Positions 1 to 11,773 of a stretch of 64,000 nt of DNA are shown piece by piece. Source of the stretch: Corydoras sp. C115. Lineage: Eukaryota > Chordata > Actinopteri > Siluriformes > Callichthyidae. The translations under genes were made by a program, and so were the position numbers. The notes under the pieces are model-generated. The model was given only the letters and a program-made list of their open reading frames with translations. It was not told the DNA's origin and did no database searches. Every line of letters starts with the position of its first letter. The first letter of the stretch is position 1. The stretch spans positions 1 to 64,000 of the forward strand of contig JAFMOC010000039.1 of assembly GCA_019802505.1 (NCBI GenBank), in the 5' to 3' direction.

Positions 1-15
1 CCCAACAGAACCAGC

Positions 16-230
16 ATGCATACTGTTTGGGTGATAGACTATTCTCAGCAGATCAGTGCCACTGACATTGATAATGACATGGTAGAGTGTGATGGTTTAG
101 CAGGAATAGATTGGGTGCAGCAGTGGTGGTGCATACAGTTCGCTGGTCTCACTGATCACTATATAGACATAAGCATTCTGTTGCTCGACCTTATATGTGT
201 TTAGTTGGGCATGTAATGACTTTATTTCAT
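16..230 (+). mobile_element. Old family-P-like DNA element remnant
   Basis: gactattctcagcagatcag, cactgacattgataatgaca resemble the inner part of family P. Diverged. Confidence 0.35.
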
Positions 231-460
231 GCACAATCCATCTTTGAACCTGTCGGCACTTTCTCATCTAGATCTAGCCACTTGATACTGGCCTGACAGC
301 TGCATGACAGAGCAGTTCCACCTAAAGGTTACATACAGCTGCTAAAGCCACTGTCAACAATATTTTGATAGATCACCGTTTTATAAACTAGGTGACTTTA
401 ACCCTTTATATGTAGTCATTTTAAAATGTAATGGTATTGAAAACACTAATGTATATATAT

Positions 461-802
461 ATCCATCCATCCATCCATCCATTATCTCCCGCTTTATCCT
501 CTATTAAGGTCGCGGTGGGGTTCCCTATGACCATCCAGGGGAGAACGTTTCGGGCGCTGGGCAGATAGACCCAGGACAGGGCGCCAATCTATCACTGGGC
601 ACACACTCACTCACACAAACACACTATATGGGCCAATTTGGAGAACTCAATTGACTTGATCCATGTTTTTGGACTGTGGGAGGAAACCGGAGAACCCGGA
701 GGAAACCCACGTGGACATGGGGAGAACATGGAAACTCCACCCAGATGGGGAATCCTTAGTGCTGAGAGGCGAACGTGCCAACCACTATGGCACCGTGCCG
801 CC
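461..802 (-). mobile_element. Family-A SINE (DANA-like V-SINE), near complete
   Basis: Family A, full form: head ggcggcacggtggcttagtgg with a pol III A box (TGGCTTAGTGG) and B box (GGTTCGAATCC), a body with conserved V-SINE-like core (tttcctcccacagtccaaaaa), and a tail gataatgaatga or gataatggatgg. Here it is reversed, with an ATGG-type tail and an intact head. Confidence 0.9.
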
Positions 803-828
803 TATATTATATATATAAATAAATGTTT

Positions 829-1166
829 GATGTCTAACCACGGCTCTCAGCACTAGGGATTCCCGGTTCGAATCGCAATCTGGGTGGAGTTTCCATGTTC
901 TCCCCGTGTCTGTGTGGGTTTCCGCCGGGTTTTCCGGTTTCCTCCAACAGTCTAAAAACATGGATCAAGGTCGATTGAATTCTCCAAATTGCCCCATATA
1001 GAGTGTGTCTGTGTGAGTGAGTGTGTGTCCAGTGATAGATTGGCACCCTGTCCTGGGTGTATCTGCCCAACGCCTGAAACCTTCTCCCCTGGATGGGCAT
1101 GGAGAACCCCCCCCCCCCCCCCCCCACAATACTAGTACAGGATAAAGCAGATATGGATGGATGGAA
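829..1166 (+). mobile_element. Family-A SINE, head altered
   Basis: Body from the end of the A-box region on; A box lost. A 17-C run at about 1110-1126. ATGG tail. Confidence 0.85.
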
Positions 1167-1442
1167 ATGTTTGATTTCTAATCACGGCTTAGCACGTTTC
1201 AGCGCTGGGGTTCGAATCCCAATCTGGGTGGAGTATCCATGTTCTCTCCCTGACCGTGTGGGTTTCCTCAGGGTTCTCTGGTTTCCTCCCACAGTCCAAA
1301 AACATGGATCAAGGTGGATTGAATGCTGTAAATTGCTATATAGTGTGCGTCTATGTGAGTGAGTGTGTACAGCGATAGATTGGCACCCTGCCCTGTCTTG
1401 TCCTGTTCTAGTACAGGATTATGAAGATAATGATATGAATGA
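1167..1442 (+). mobile_element. Family-A SINE, internally shortened
   Basis: Begins with atgtttgatttctaatcacgg, nearly the same start as the copy before it (about 823), so the two look like a tandem duplication. Part of the 3' body is deleted. Confidence 0.8.
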
Positions 1443-1932
1443 ATTCTACCCATCGTGCCATAGAACTGTATGTAAGCGACTATTTGTATTTGTATAAGGC
1501 TTTCCTGCTCTGTTATTACTGGCAGACTACACTGAAATAGCAGCTGCTCTCTGGCTGCTGTCAATAGATTAATCCGCCTGGTTGTGTCCTTAAGATTTAC
1601 GCAGATTTGTCATTGTATTCCTGAGAGAATTGGCATGGGCCCGATGTGTACTGCTATGTGTGTGTGTGTATTCAACAGAAGATGCTCAACAGGGAGGAGA
1701 ACCGTCTTAAAGGACAGCAAAACCTCTGGAAACTGTAATCATTACAAAGTCTAGCTTCATTAGAACATAGTGACTGTCTCCAGAGGAGAAAAGCCTTGCT
1801 TGGTTGTCCTTTACTGCCCCCACATGGACGTTACGCAGCCATTAAAAAAAGATGATTTTATTTTCTTTTACTGTATGTTATCTTATCTGTGTCTTATGTA
1901 TTTTATACTACTCATTTGAATTACCTAGTTTT
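1443..1932. other. Unique sequence, nothing recognised
   Basis: No repeat or exon recognised. Confidence 0.5.
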
Positions 1933-1943
1933 GGTTGTATAGT

Positions 1944-2304
1944 GCGGCACGGTGGTTTAGTGGTTAGCATGTTCTCCTCTCAGCGCTAGGGATTCCCGGT
2001 TCGAATCCCCATCTGGGTGGAGTTTCCATGTTCTCCTTGTGTCTGCGTGGGTTTCCTCCGGGTTCTCCGGTTTCCTCCCACAGTCCAAAAACATGGATCA
2101 AGTCAATTGAATTCTCAAAATTGCCCCATATAGAGTGTGTGTGTGAGTGAGTGAGTGCCCAGTGATGGATTGGCGCCCTGTCCTGGGTCTATCTGCCCAG
2201 CGCCCGAGACGTTCTCCCCTGGATGGGCATGGGGAACCCCACCGTGACCCTAATAGAGGATAAAGCGGGAGATAATGAATGAATGAATGAATGAATGAAT
2301 GAAT
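1944..2304 (+). mobile_element. Family-A SINE, complete, TSD
   Basis: Flanked by ggttgtatagt (1933-1943 and 2305-2315). ATGA tail and the linked variants gggtctatctg, cccgagacg and gcgggagataa. Confidence 0.93.
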
Positions 2305-2571
2305 GGTTGTATAGTTTTTTTAGGTGTTTGTGTGTACAGCACTTTGGTCAACGAAGGTTGTATATAGAGTGGGTTATAAATAAAATTTTATTTGCCTTAA
2401 TTTACTTACTTAAATAAACAATACGGCCAAGATGAGTTTAACAGATTCGGTTCATAAACCGGAAACAACCAAAAAATAAGTAATTCATAAAATTTTATTG
2501 CAGAAATGTGTTTAAAAAGCATATTACTGTTACGTTATCCATAGGTTTTTTTATTGATAATATGATGTGAT

Positions 2572-2797
2572 GTTGCCCAGCGATGTATTGGCGGATTGGA
2601 TTGGATCAAGTCAATTGGATTCTCAAAATTGCCCCATATAGAGTGTGTATGTGTGAGTGAGTGTGTGCCCAGTGATGGATTGGCGCCCTGTCCTGGGTCT
2701 ATCTGCCCAGCGCCCGAGACGTTCTCCCCTGGATGGGCATGGGGAACCCCACCGCGACCCTAATAGAGGATAAAGCGGGAGATAATGAATGAATGAA
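2572..2797 (+). mobile_element. Family-A SINE, rearranged 5' end
   Basis: A piece from mid-body (gcccagcgatgtattggcg) is joined to the start of the second half. Flanked by atgatgtgat on both sides. Confidence 0.8.
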
Positions 2798-3108
2798 TAT
2801 GATGTGATCTGTTTTTCTTACACACAGAAATATGTGCATCCAAGTCCTCGGAGCCATCGTGTCCAAGTCCTCGTTTCCAATTTTTTAAGTTAAAAAAGCA
2901 AAACTTAAAATCTAGACACAAGCTATCCAAAGCTATCATTATTGCCAGTGAAGGATGTTGTGACATGTTGCTACATGAAAAGGTCTACAGATTCAGAACT
3001 TCGGATTACTGTGTTCATAAAGATCAAAATAAAGTACAGGTTTAAGAGGTTTGAAAAAAATCATATTTTATAAGACTGATTGATTACATTAGATACACAT
3101 GTAAACAT

Positions 3109-3202
3109 GCGGACGGCTTGGTGGCTTTGTGATTAGCATGTTAGTGATGACCTAGTCCAATTCGAGTCCCTAGTATAGGATTAAGCGGAAGCTTATGAGA
3201 TC
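3109..3202 (+). mobile_element. Old family-A-like SINE, internally deleted
   Basis: ggcttggtggctttgtg head joined to a tataggattaagcggaag tail. Confidence 0.55.
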
Positions 3203-3251
3203 AGATATTATATTATAAATGTTATTAGAGGTTATATATATATACACAAAT

Positions 3252-3598
3252 AGGGCAGCATGGTGGCTTAGTGGTTAGCATGTTCTCCTCTCAGCGCTAG
3301 GGATTCCCGGTTCGAATCCCCATCTGGGTGGAGTTTCCTTGTTCTCCCCGTGTCCGCGTGGGTTTCCTTCGGATTCTCCGGTTTCCTCCCATAGTCCAAA
3401 AACATGGATCGAGTCAATTGAGTTCTCCAAATTGCCCCATATAGAGTGTGTCTGTGTGAGTGAGTGTGTGCCCAGAGATAGATTGGCACCCTGTCCTGGG
3501 TGTGTCTGCCCAGCGCCCGAAACGTTCTCCCCTGGATGGGCATGGGGATTCCGCCCCCCCGCGACACTAATAGAGGATAAAGCGGAAGATAATGGATG

Positions 3599-3600
<2 letters not shown>
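3252..3600 (+). mobile_element. Family-A SINE, near complete
   Basis: Head gggcagcatggtggcttag, ATGG tail running into an AT/GT array. Confidence 0.9.

Positions 3601-3662
<62 letters not shown>
3601..3662. repeat. (AT)n(GT)n microsatellite
   Basis: About 15 AT followed by 16 GT units. Confidence 0.95.
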
Positions 3663-3664
<2 letters not shown>

Positions 3665-3766
3665 TACCTGAGGTAGATTCATAAAATATAACTAGTGCAA
3701 TAGTAAGAGGTTTGGTATTTTATAAGAGAGATGCATGTTATTGTGACTATTTTCAAGAATGTATCT

Positions 3767-3772
<6 letters not shown>

Positions 3773-3810
<38 letters not shown>
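3773..3810. repeat. (AC)n microsatellite
   Basis: Pure AC run then cacaaacacaaacac. Confidence 0.95.
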
Positions 3811-3813
<3 letters not shown>

Positions 3814-4545
3814 AACACACTAGTTCTAATACAAAAGAATAGTGCACTTCCTCTGTTTAATGTTCTTATGTGTTCCTCCTGTTTCATTATTCAGCGACCA
3901 CACACTTGCATGTGATCTCTCAGGTAATATACACTCATGAATATTAATGTGCTGTAGCATCTGGCTGTTCGTGTTTATGGCAGATGAAACAACAGTGCCC
4001 CAGACTGGGGACGATATGAGGAGAAATCTACAGTGACAAATACCTATTGACTTCAGTTTGACATTCACACAGGATTTACTACATAACTTTTTTATTAAGC
4101 TGCATAATAAATGACAAAGACGTTTTTCCAACTGAGGGTGAGGGCAGATTAGGAAGCTGCTTTTTTTAATTTCTTTCTTTTGTAGATCTGTCAGCACTCA
4201 CACTGGTGTTTTGAGCAGCACACAAAAATGTATTCATAAAAAATAAAAGATCTGTCCTGCCATGCACTGAATTATGATTAGAGCACAAAAGGAACGAGTG
4301 ATGACATCAGTGTACAGTGATTGGTCCAGATGTGGGTGCATGTTTAAGATATAGGCAAATTCATTGCTATTTAGTCCTTTACACAGAGAGGGAAGGGCGG
4401 CATGGTGTGGGCATGTGTACCACAATATAAGCCCAGACCAAAAAACCTCATCTCATCTTCTGCTTCTGATTAACACACCGGCCGGCAGTTCCGCTAATAA
4501 ACTTGACTTTATTACCTAGAACTCATCTCATAAGCAACAGGAATG
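3811..4545. other. Unique sequence, nothing recognised
   Basis: The open frame at 3826-4197 (minus) has no recognisable domain and no start context. Confidence 0.5.
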
Positions 4546-4552
4546 CCAATAA

Positions 4553-4877
4553 CATCCATCCATTACCTTCCACTTTATCCTCTACTAGAATCCCGGGTGG
4601 GTTCCCCATGCCCATCCAGGGGAGAACGTTTCGGGCGCTGGGCAGATACACCCAAGACAGGGTGCCAATCTATCATTGGACAAACACACACTCTATATGG
4701 GGCAATTTGGAGAATTCAATGGACCTTGCTCCATGTTTTCTTTTTTTTGGACTGTGGGAGGAAACCAGAGAACCCTGAGAAAACCCAAACGGACTCTGGG
4801 AGAACAGATTGGGATTCGAACCAGGAATCCCTAGCGCTGAGAGGAGAACCTGCTAACCACTAAGCCACCGTGCCGCC
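4553..4877 (-). mobile_element. Family-A SINE, near complete
   Basis: Tail catccatccattacc, head gccaccgtgccgcct. Confidence 0.88.
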
Positions 4878-4927
4878 TGGCTTCTACATTTCAAACAAGT
4901 TTCTGTAATGCTAGTAAATCTATATTT

Positions 4928-5096
4928 CTCTGAGTTTTCTCCAGTTTCCTCCCAAAGTACAAAAACATGGATTTAAGGTGAATAAGCTGCTCTAAATTGC
5001 TCTTAAATAGTGTGTGGGTTCCTGTGTGAGTGTGTGCCCAGCGATTGATTGGCGCCTTGTCCTGGGTGTGTCGACCTCAGCTTAATCGGATAATGG
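4928..5096 (+). mobile_element. Old family-A-like SINE fragment
   Basis: Diverged body from tttcctcccaaagtac to the end of gcttaatcgg. Confidence 0.55.
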
Positions 5097-5159
5097 GACG
5101 TGGGTGAAATCGCATTTACAAACTTTTTAGTAGACAAACAGATGAAGCGAATATAGGGG

Positions 5160-5162
<3 letters not shown>

Positions 5163-5208
<46 letters not shown>
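5163..5208. repeat. (AAT)n microsatellite
   Basis: About 15 units. Confidence 0.95.
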
Positions 5209-5209
<1 letters not shown>

Positions 5210-5555
5210 GCGGCACGGTGGCTTAGTGGTCAGCACATTCGCCTCTCAGCACTAGGGATTCCCGGTTCGAATCCCCATCTGGGTGGAGTTTCCATGTTCT
5301 CCCTGTGTCCGCGTGGGTTTCCTCCGGGTTCTCCGTTTCCTCCCACAGTCCAAAAATATGGATCAAGTCAATTGAGTTCTCCAAATTGCCCCATAGAGTG
5401 TGTTTGTGTGAGTGAGTGTGTGCCCAGCAATAGATTGGCGCCCTGTCCTGGGTGTGTCTGCCCAGCGCCCAAAACGTTCTCCCCGGATGGGCATGAGGAC
5501 CCCCCCCCCCCGCGACCCTAGTAGAGGATAAAGCGGAAGGTAATGAATGAATGAA
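5210..5555 (+). mobile_element. Family-A SINE, near complete
   Basis: Inserted at the end of an AAT array. ATGA tail and a C run at about 5500. Confidence 0.9.
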
Positions 5556-5589
5556 TAATAATAAATGTACAGAATTACTGTTACTATTT

Positions 5590-5812
5590 AAATCGCATTT
5601 ACATTGCCTTTCATTATTACTACATAATTATAGTATTTAAACATTTTTACTGTTGAATTCCGTTACATCACACTGCATTTCACTTTCTTGTTTTATGTCA
5701 TAAATGTCTTGTAACCGTGGGACAGCGAGGAACGTAATTTCGATTAATTTGTATGTATAGAACATGTGAAGGAATTGACAATAAAGCCTACTTTGACTTT
5801 GAATTCTAGTAA
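5590..5812 (+). mobile_element. Fish non-LTR retrotransposon 3' end
   Basis: ggacagcgaggaacgtaatt then ttgacaataaagcctacttt and gactttga, a common LINE end. Confidence 0.5.
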
Positions 5813-5838
5813 AATTATCTGGCAATATAATGAGTAAA

Positions 5839-6200
5839 GGCGGCACGGTGGCTTAGTGGTTAGCACGTTCGCCTCTCAGCGCTAGGGATTCCCGGTTCGA
5901 ATCCCCATATGGGTGGAGTTTCCATGTTCTCCCCGTGTCTGCGTGGGTTTCCTCCGGGTTCTCCGGTTTCCTCCCACAGTCCAAAAACATGGATCAAGTC
6001 AATTGAATTCTCAAAATTGCCCCATATAGAGTGTGTTTGTGTGAGTGAGTGTGTGCCCAGCGATGGATTGGCGCCCTGTCCTGGGTCTATCTGCCCAGCG
6101 CCCGAGATGTTCTCCCCTGGATGGGCATGGGGAATCCCACCGCAACCCTAATAGAGGATAAAGCGGGAGATAATGAATGAATGAATGAATGAATGAATGA
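5839..6200 (+). mobile_element. Family-A SINE, complete, TSD (reference copy)
   Basis: A box 5849-5859, B box 5894-5904, 12-bp TSD ataatgagtaaa (5827-5838, 6201-6212). All ATGA-subfamily variants. Confidence 0.95.
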
Positions 6201-6339
6201 ATAATGAGTAAATTTATCTTGTGTAGATTTTTTAAAATAAGAAAAAGTTCATAAAACAAATTATTTATCTTACTTATAAATCCATTCATGTCAAAAACAA
6301 TATTCGTTCCACTGTTATAAGATTTTCGGACTTTTTTTG

Positions 6340-6500
6340 AAGCGCTGGTTCGATTCCCTGTACTGCGAAGTACCAGGAGTAAAGTGCCCAGGGGCAAAGC
6401 ACCTACCCCAGTTGTGTACAGGACTGCCCACTGCTTTTGGAACGTGTGCTCACTTCACTCGGTGTGTGTATGTGTGTGTTTCACTGCACGGATGAGTTAA
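6340..6500 (+). mobile_element. Another tRNA-derived SINE (family C)
   Basis: B-box-like ggttcgattccc, then ggggcaaagcacctacccc, ending tgcacggatgagttaaat, a common fish SINE. The opposite-strand copy is at 14055. Confidence 0.6.
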
Positions 6501-6528
6501 ATTTATATAAAGAAACTTTTTTTAGAAA

Positions 6529-6822
6529 GGGCGCGGTGGCTTAGTGGTTAGCATGTTCACCTCTCAGCGCTAGAGATCCCTGGTTCGAATCCCAATCTGG
6601 GTGGAGTTTCCCAATGCGGGTTCTCCGGTTTCCTCCCACAGTCCAAAAACATGGATCAAGGTCAATTGAATTCTTCAAATTGCCCCATATAGTGTGTGTA
6701 TGTGTGTGTGTCTGTGTAAGTGAATGCATCTACCCTGCACCTGAAACGTTCTTCCCTGGATGGGCATGGGGAACCCCCCTGTGAACCTAGTAGAGGATAA
6801 AGCGGAAGATAATGGATGGATG
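6529..6822 (+). mobile_element. Family-A SINE, internal deletions
   Basis: Head intact (gcggtggcttagtgg). Two deletions in the body. ATGG tail. Confidence 0.85.
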
Positions 6823-6879
6823 GGAAAAAAATTTAAAAGAGATGAATGGGGGGGAACAACAGTTGTTGGAGACAATTAG

Positions 6880-7550
6880 AAACGATGCTGGTTTATATTT
6901 AGGTTCTTAATATAAACTCTCTCTGGAAATATCCATGATTAATGAAGTCAGACAGTTTCAAATAATCAAGCCGCTAAATTAAATCACACATCTCGTCGCT
7001 GAAGTTTATGAGCATAAAAACTCCAGCCAGTTGGATTACCTACTGAACTATAGTTTACAAAATTCATGAGACACTACCCACCAACGAAAACTTCAATTCC
7101 AAGAACATTCAAAGGTTAAATCAGTTTGATTGCCTTCTATTGTGTTTCATTATATTACAAACGTATCTGCCTGGTGGAACCCAGCTAACCACCGAAGAAC
7201 AATGATCTAATACAGACCAGAGCTCAGCTCTGTGCCAGTAGAAGCAGATGGGGATTTCACTGGAGGCTACAGGCTAATGTCTCTCCTACTTCATAATTAG
7301 AGAAACCCTCAGCTATAATTAAAAGTCATTCCTTAGTTCAGGAACCATCAGGTATGCTCTGGCATCTGTCGCTGTAAAGCAGATGGGAATTTACACAGTT
7401 GTTCACACATGATGAGGAACAATTTCAGATCAAGAAGATACACACTGCACAATAGCCTGCTGGATCCAGGTCCCCTAATCAAGTTCAGCTTTTTTATTTC
7501 TGGACCTACAGTATAATTAAAACATGTTCATCTATCAGTGTTGGGAAAAT
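6880..7550. other. Repeat-free island upstream of rhoc
   Basis: No SINE for about 670 bp. Contains homeodomain-like cores (cataattaga, gctataattaaaag). Possible conserved regulatory DNA; not provable by eye. Confidence 0.3.
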
Positions 7551-7553
7551 GGG

Positions 7554-7717
7554 TAATAGACAAAGGACTGTTTAGATGGTGGCAACTATGGTAGGGCCCT
7601 TCTTACCCCCTGTGCCAGGTACGTCACGATGCTCATTGCTATCTTACACCCTGCCAACGGTTTATTTAGAGATAGGCCCTATATGTCGCCAGAATCTAAA
7701 CGGTCCTTTGTCTATTA
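7554..7717 (+). mobile_element. MITE-like element with about 45-bp inverted ends
   Basis: Starts TAATAGACAAAGGACTG and ends with the inverted counterpart CGGTCCTTTGTCTATTA. The outer 24 bp differ at one site. 164 bp. Family not recognised. Related copies at 8025 and 8588. Confidence 0.7.
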
Positions 7718-7968
7718 CGGATTTTTGTTAATTATTCATGGGTGTGTTTTGGGCGTAATGTGCAATGAACCAATCAGCATGTCACTTGCTGTTCCCTGAG
7801 AAGCAGATGCGCTTTTGGTGGGTTGATATTTCAACTATGTAAGTTTTTGCCACCAGGACTCACTGTGCTCTTCCATGAGGTTTTCCAATTGACTGTGAAT
7901 GGTGTGAATGGTTCAGTGGTGTTGGACATGTGCCTCTGTTGATGATTCAGAGATGAAAATCTGCTTGT
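7718..7968 (-). repeat. Left arm of a large inverted repeat
   Basis: Reverse complement of about 8350-8587 (both contain the block with acacaccc.tgaataa and cctcatgga). With the right arm it makes a foldback with about 0.38 kb between arms. Confidence 0.75.
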
Positions 7969-8024
7969 TTACATCTACCATAGTCGCTCCCAAAACACAC
8001 CCATGAATAACTAAGAAAAATCAG

Positions 8025-8587
8025 TAATAGACAAAGGACCGTTTAGATGATGGCGACATATAGGGCCTACCTTACACCCTGCGCAAGGTACGTCATGATG
8101 CTCATCACTATCTTACACCCTGCCAATGGTTTATTTAGAGATAGGCCCTATATGTCGCCACCATCTAATCTTTTTTTGATTTGCATCTTTCAAATAGCAA
8201 TGGTGCTTGTGAATGTATCTACCCAGATGTACATGGCCGTCTTAAAATGCTTTGTGTTTCGGTACTTTTTTGGCAATGTGTTATCTTGTCAGCAGAAAAC
8301 ACAAGTGCACCACTGATGGAGAACTTCACAGAAAGACGTCAACAGTCAGATTTTCATCGCTGAATCATCAACAGAGGCACATGTCCAACACCACTGAACC
8401 ATTCACAGTCAATTGGAAAACCTCATGGAACAGCACAGTGAGTCCTGGTGGCAAAAACCGCCATAGTTGAAATATCAACCCACCAAAGTCAGAGTGCACC
8501 TGGATCTTGGGGAACAGCAAGTGACATGCTGATTGATTTATTGCACATTACCCCAAAACACACCCGTGAATAATTAAGAAAAGTTAG
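8025..8587 (+). mobile_element. Unit B of the TAATAGACAAAGG element
   Basis: Starts with the same end sequence as 7554 but its second inverted end is truncated (8168). Then comes a unique-looking core (8170-8349) and the right arm (8350-8587). The core has an open frame ending in RYFFGNVLSCQQKTQ, which I cannot assign. Confidence 0.6.
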
Positions 8588-8998
8588 TAATAGACAAAGG
8601 ACCGTTTAGATGGTGGTGACATATAGGGCCTACCTTACACCCTCTGCAAGGTATATCATGATGCTCATTGCTATCTTACACCCCACCAATGGTTTATTTT
8701 CATGCCCTCCCCCTGCATCTTTCAAATAGCAATGGTGCTTGCAAATGTACATGGCTGTCTCAAAAGCCTTTGTGTTTCGGTACTTTTCTGGCAATGTGCT
8801 ATCTTGTCAGCGGAAAACACAAGTACGCCACACAGAGAACATTCTAGAAAGATGTCAGCAGTCAGATGTTCATCGCTATCTTGGTGGTGAATCATCAACA
8901 CAGGCACGTTTCCAACGTCACTGAACCATTAACGCCATTCACAGTCAAATGGAAAACCTCATGGAACAGCACAGTGAGTCCTGGTGGCAAAAACCGCA
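8588..8998 (+). mobile_element. Unit C, direct repeat of unit B
   Basis: Repeats 8025-8455 in the same direction, with small deletions (for example after ggtttattt) and scattered changes. Period about 560 bp. Confidence 0.65.
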
Positions 8999-9075
8999 AT
9001 CTGATTGGCAGTTGAACTGTTTACAGCTGAGGTGAAGTATAAAAGGAGCATCTACCAATTATATTGGTCATTTTT

Positions 9076-9260
9076 GAGGACGTGGTACTTCAGTGGTTAG
9101 CATTGGGCTATCAATCTGAAGGTTGGGGGTTCAAATCCCAGATCCACTGAAGTTGCCAATGTGCAAGACCCTTAAGCTTCATTGCTCCAGGGATGTTGTG
9201 ATTAAGCCTGTGTTCACCTTGTTAGTCACTTTGGATAAAAGCATCTAATAAATGACCAAA
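9076..9260 (+). mobile_element. L2-tailed tRNA SINE (family B), near complete
   Basis: Family B: head gtagctcagtggttag, gctatcaatctgaaggttgg, B box ggttcaaatcc, tail tttggataaaagcgtctgct as in fish SINEs moved by L2-clade LINEs. This copy has all parts, diverged. Confidence 0.75.
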
Positions 9261-9270
9261 TTTTTCCAAA

Positions 9271-9443
9271 ATGCTAACACTAGATAAACATTTGCTTAGG
9301 ATTATGTGTGTATGGATTTGTGTGTGTGTGTGTGTGTATGTTCTATGATACATTGGCACCCGGTCCAGATGTTCCCCTGCCTTTAGACCAATGAAGCATG
9401 GAATAGTTATCAGCTCCCCTAAGACCCTGATCAGGATAAGCGG
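9271..9443 (+). mobile_element. SINE-like repeat, uninterrupted copy
   Basis: Contains ggcacccggtccagatgttc and ends with gaccctgatcaggataagcg then gaatgaatga, a common fish SINE tail. It matches 11656-11773 plus 12817-12868 and so serves as the empty site for the hAT insertion. Confidence 0.65.
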
Positions 9444-9639
9444 ATTAGAAAATGAATGAATGAGCAATTCTCTGTGTCTTGTGGACTTATCTCTGCTTCT
9501 TTCAATGCCCTCCAAGGAGTGATGCATCCATATGTGTAACCTCTGTTACACATGAAACACTGATCTTTTTTTTTTTTTTGTATTAAGTCAGACACAGTGT
9601 TTGCAGAACCCAATAAACACAACTAAGGGGGCAACTATT

Positions 9640-9740
9640 TTTTTTATATAGAAATTGCCTCATATAGTGTTTCTAAGTGAGTGCGTGTACTCTAATACAG
9701 GATTTAGCAAAAGATAATAAACAAATAAATTCTTCATGCA
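9640..9740 (+). mobile_element. Old family-A-like SINE tail
   Basis: gaaattgcctcatatagtg to acaggatttagcaaaagataa, then a short AT-rich tail. Confidence 0.5.
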
Positions 9741-9770
9741 TGTATTTCAATTCTGAATAACTAAAACCTC

Positions 9771-10028
9771 CATTTCCTCCGGGTTCCCCGGTTTCCTCCC
9801 ACAGTCCAAAAACATGGATCAAGTCAACTGAGTTGCCCCATATAGAGTGTGTTTGTGTGAGTGAGTGAGTGAGTGTGTGCCCAGCGATGGATTGGCGCCC
9901 TGTCCTGGGTCTATCTGCCCAGCGCCCGAAACGTTGGATGGGCATGGGGAACCCCCCCCCCCCCCCCGCGCGACCCTAATATAGGATAAAGCGGGAGATA
10001 ATTAATGAATGAATGAATGAATGAATGA
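9771..10028 (+). mobile_element. Family-A SINE, 5' truncated
   Basis: Begins at tttcctccggg. ATGA tail. C run at about 9950-9967. Confidence 0.88.
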
Positions 10029-10156
10029 AACTTCCAGTGAAAATGTAAACATTTTCAGGGAGAGCATGCAAACATCCCACAGAAAGGTCTAGGAATCAAA
10101 CCCAGGACCTTCTAAGACTTAGTCTTGTTTCAAATTATTATCATTATTATTATTAT

Positions 10157-10199
10157 CCATCAATCCATTATCTTCCGCTTTATCCTCTATTAGGGTCGC
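10157..10199 (-). mobile_element. Family-A SINE tail fragment
   Basis: ccattatcttccgctttatc to agggtcgcc only. Confidence 0.7.
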
Positions 10200-10396
10200 C
10201 GGACAATGTGGTTGGTTCTGATTCAGTTTTACATTTCTGATTTATTACTTATAGAAACACATTCAATTATTAATATTAAGTGTTGTTTAGATCTTTTTGA
10301 TTTTTGAAAAGGCAAAAGAACACGCCGATGCAAGATGGCCGTTCTCTCTGCACCTTGGATACCGCCCTATGTTTGGTATGTTATACAAATTCTCCC

Positions 10397-11060
<664 letters not shown>

Positions 11061-11070
11061 AAAAAAAGCT

Positions 11071-11289
11071 ACTAGGGATTCCTGGTTCGAATCCCCATCT
11101 GGGTGGAGTTTCCATGTTCTGTGTATGTGTGCGTGTCTAAGTGAGTGAGTGTGTGCCCAGCGATAGATTGGCGCCCTGTCCTGGGTGTATCTGCCCAGCG
11201 CCCGAAATGTTCTCCCCTGGATGGGCATGGGGAACCCCCCGCGACCCTAATAGAGGAAAAAGCGGAAGATAATGGATGAATGAATGAAT
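11071..11289 (+). mobile_element. Family-A SINE, 5' truncated and internally deleted
   Basis: Starts at the B-box region. Tail gataatggatgaatgaatg. Confidence 0.85.
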
Positions 11290-11340
11290 TAAAAAAAGCT
11301 TAAGGTATATTCTATATTTCATTTAACACTGCCACTTTAC

Positions 11341-11605
11341 TCCATCCATCCATCCATCCATCCATTCTATCCAATCTATCACTGGGCACACACTCACTCA
11401 CTCACACAGACACACTCTATATGGGGCAATTTGAAGAATTTAATTGACCTTGATCCATATTTTTGGACTGTGGGAGGAAACCGGAGAACCCGGAGGAAAC
11501 CCACGCGGACACGGGGAGAACATGGAAACTCCACCCAGATTGGATTCCAACTGGGAATCCCTAGCACTGAGAGGAGAACATGCTAACCACTAAGCCACCG
11601 TGCCG
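11341..11605 (-). mobile_element. Family-A SINE, tail region deleted
   Basis: ATGG tail joined directly to the middle body. Head intact. Confidence 0.85.
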
Positions 11606-11773
11606 CAGACCAAATGTAATGTAAATGTAATTTCTTTTTTCTAGAAACAGTTTTTTTTCCAAAATGCTAACACTAGATAAACATTTGCTTAGGTTTATGT
11701 GTGTATGGACTTGTGTGTGTGTATGTTCTATGATACATTGGCACCCGGTCCAGATGTTCCCCTGCCTTTAGAC

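Noticed and set aside
47..204. 62-residue open frame at the window start
   Set aside because: Matches the inner part of a palindromic DNA element, not a gene.
1810..1830. CTCF-like sequence near tgcccccacatgg
   Set aside because: The core is wrong at essential positions (CCATGTGGGGGCA).
5849..5904. tRNA gene because of A and B boxes
   Set aside because: The boxes belong to the SINE head; no full cloverleaf is seen.
8047..8316. Possible protein with RYFFGNVLSCQQKTQ
   Set aside because: Lies within a repeated mobile element; the paralogous unit at 8588 is frameshifted. No family match by eye.
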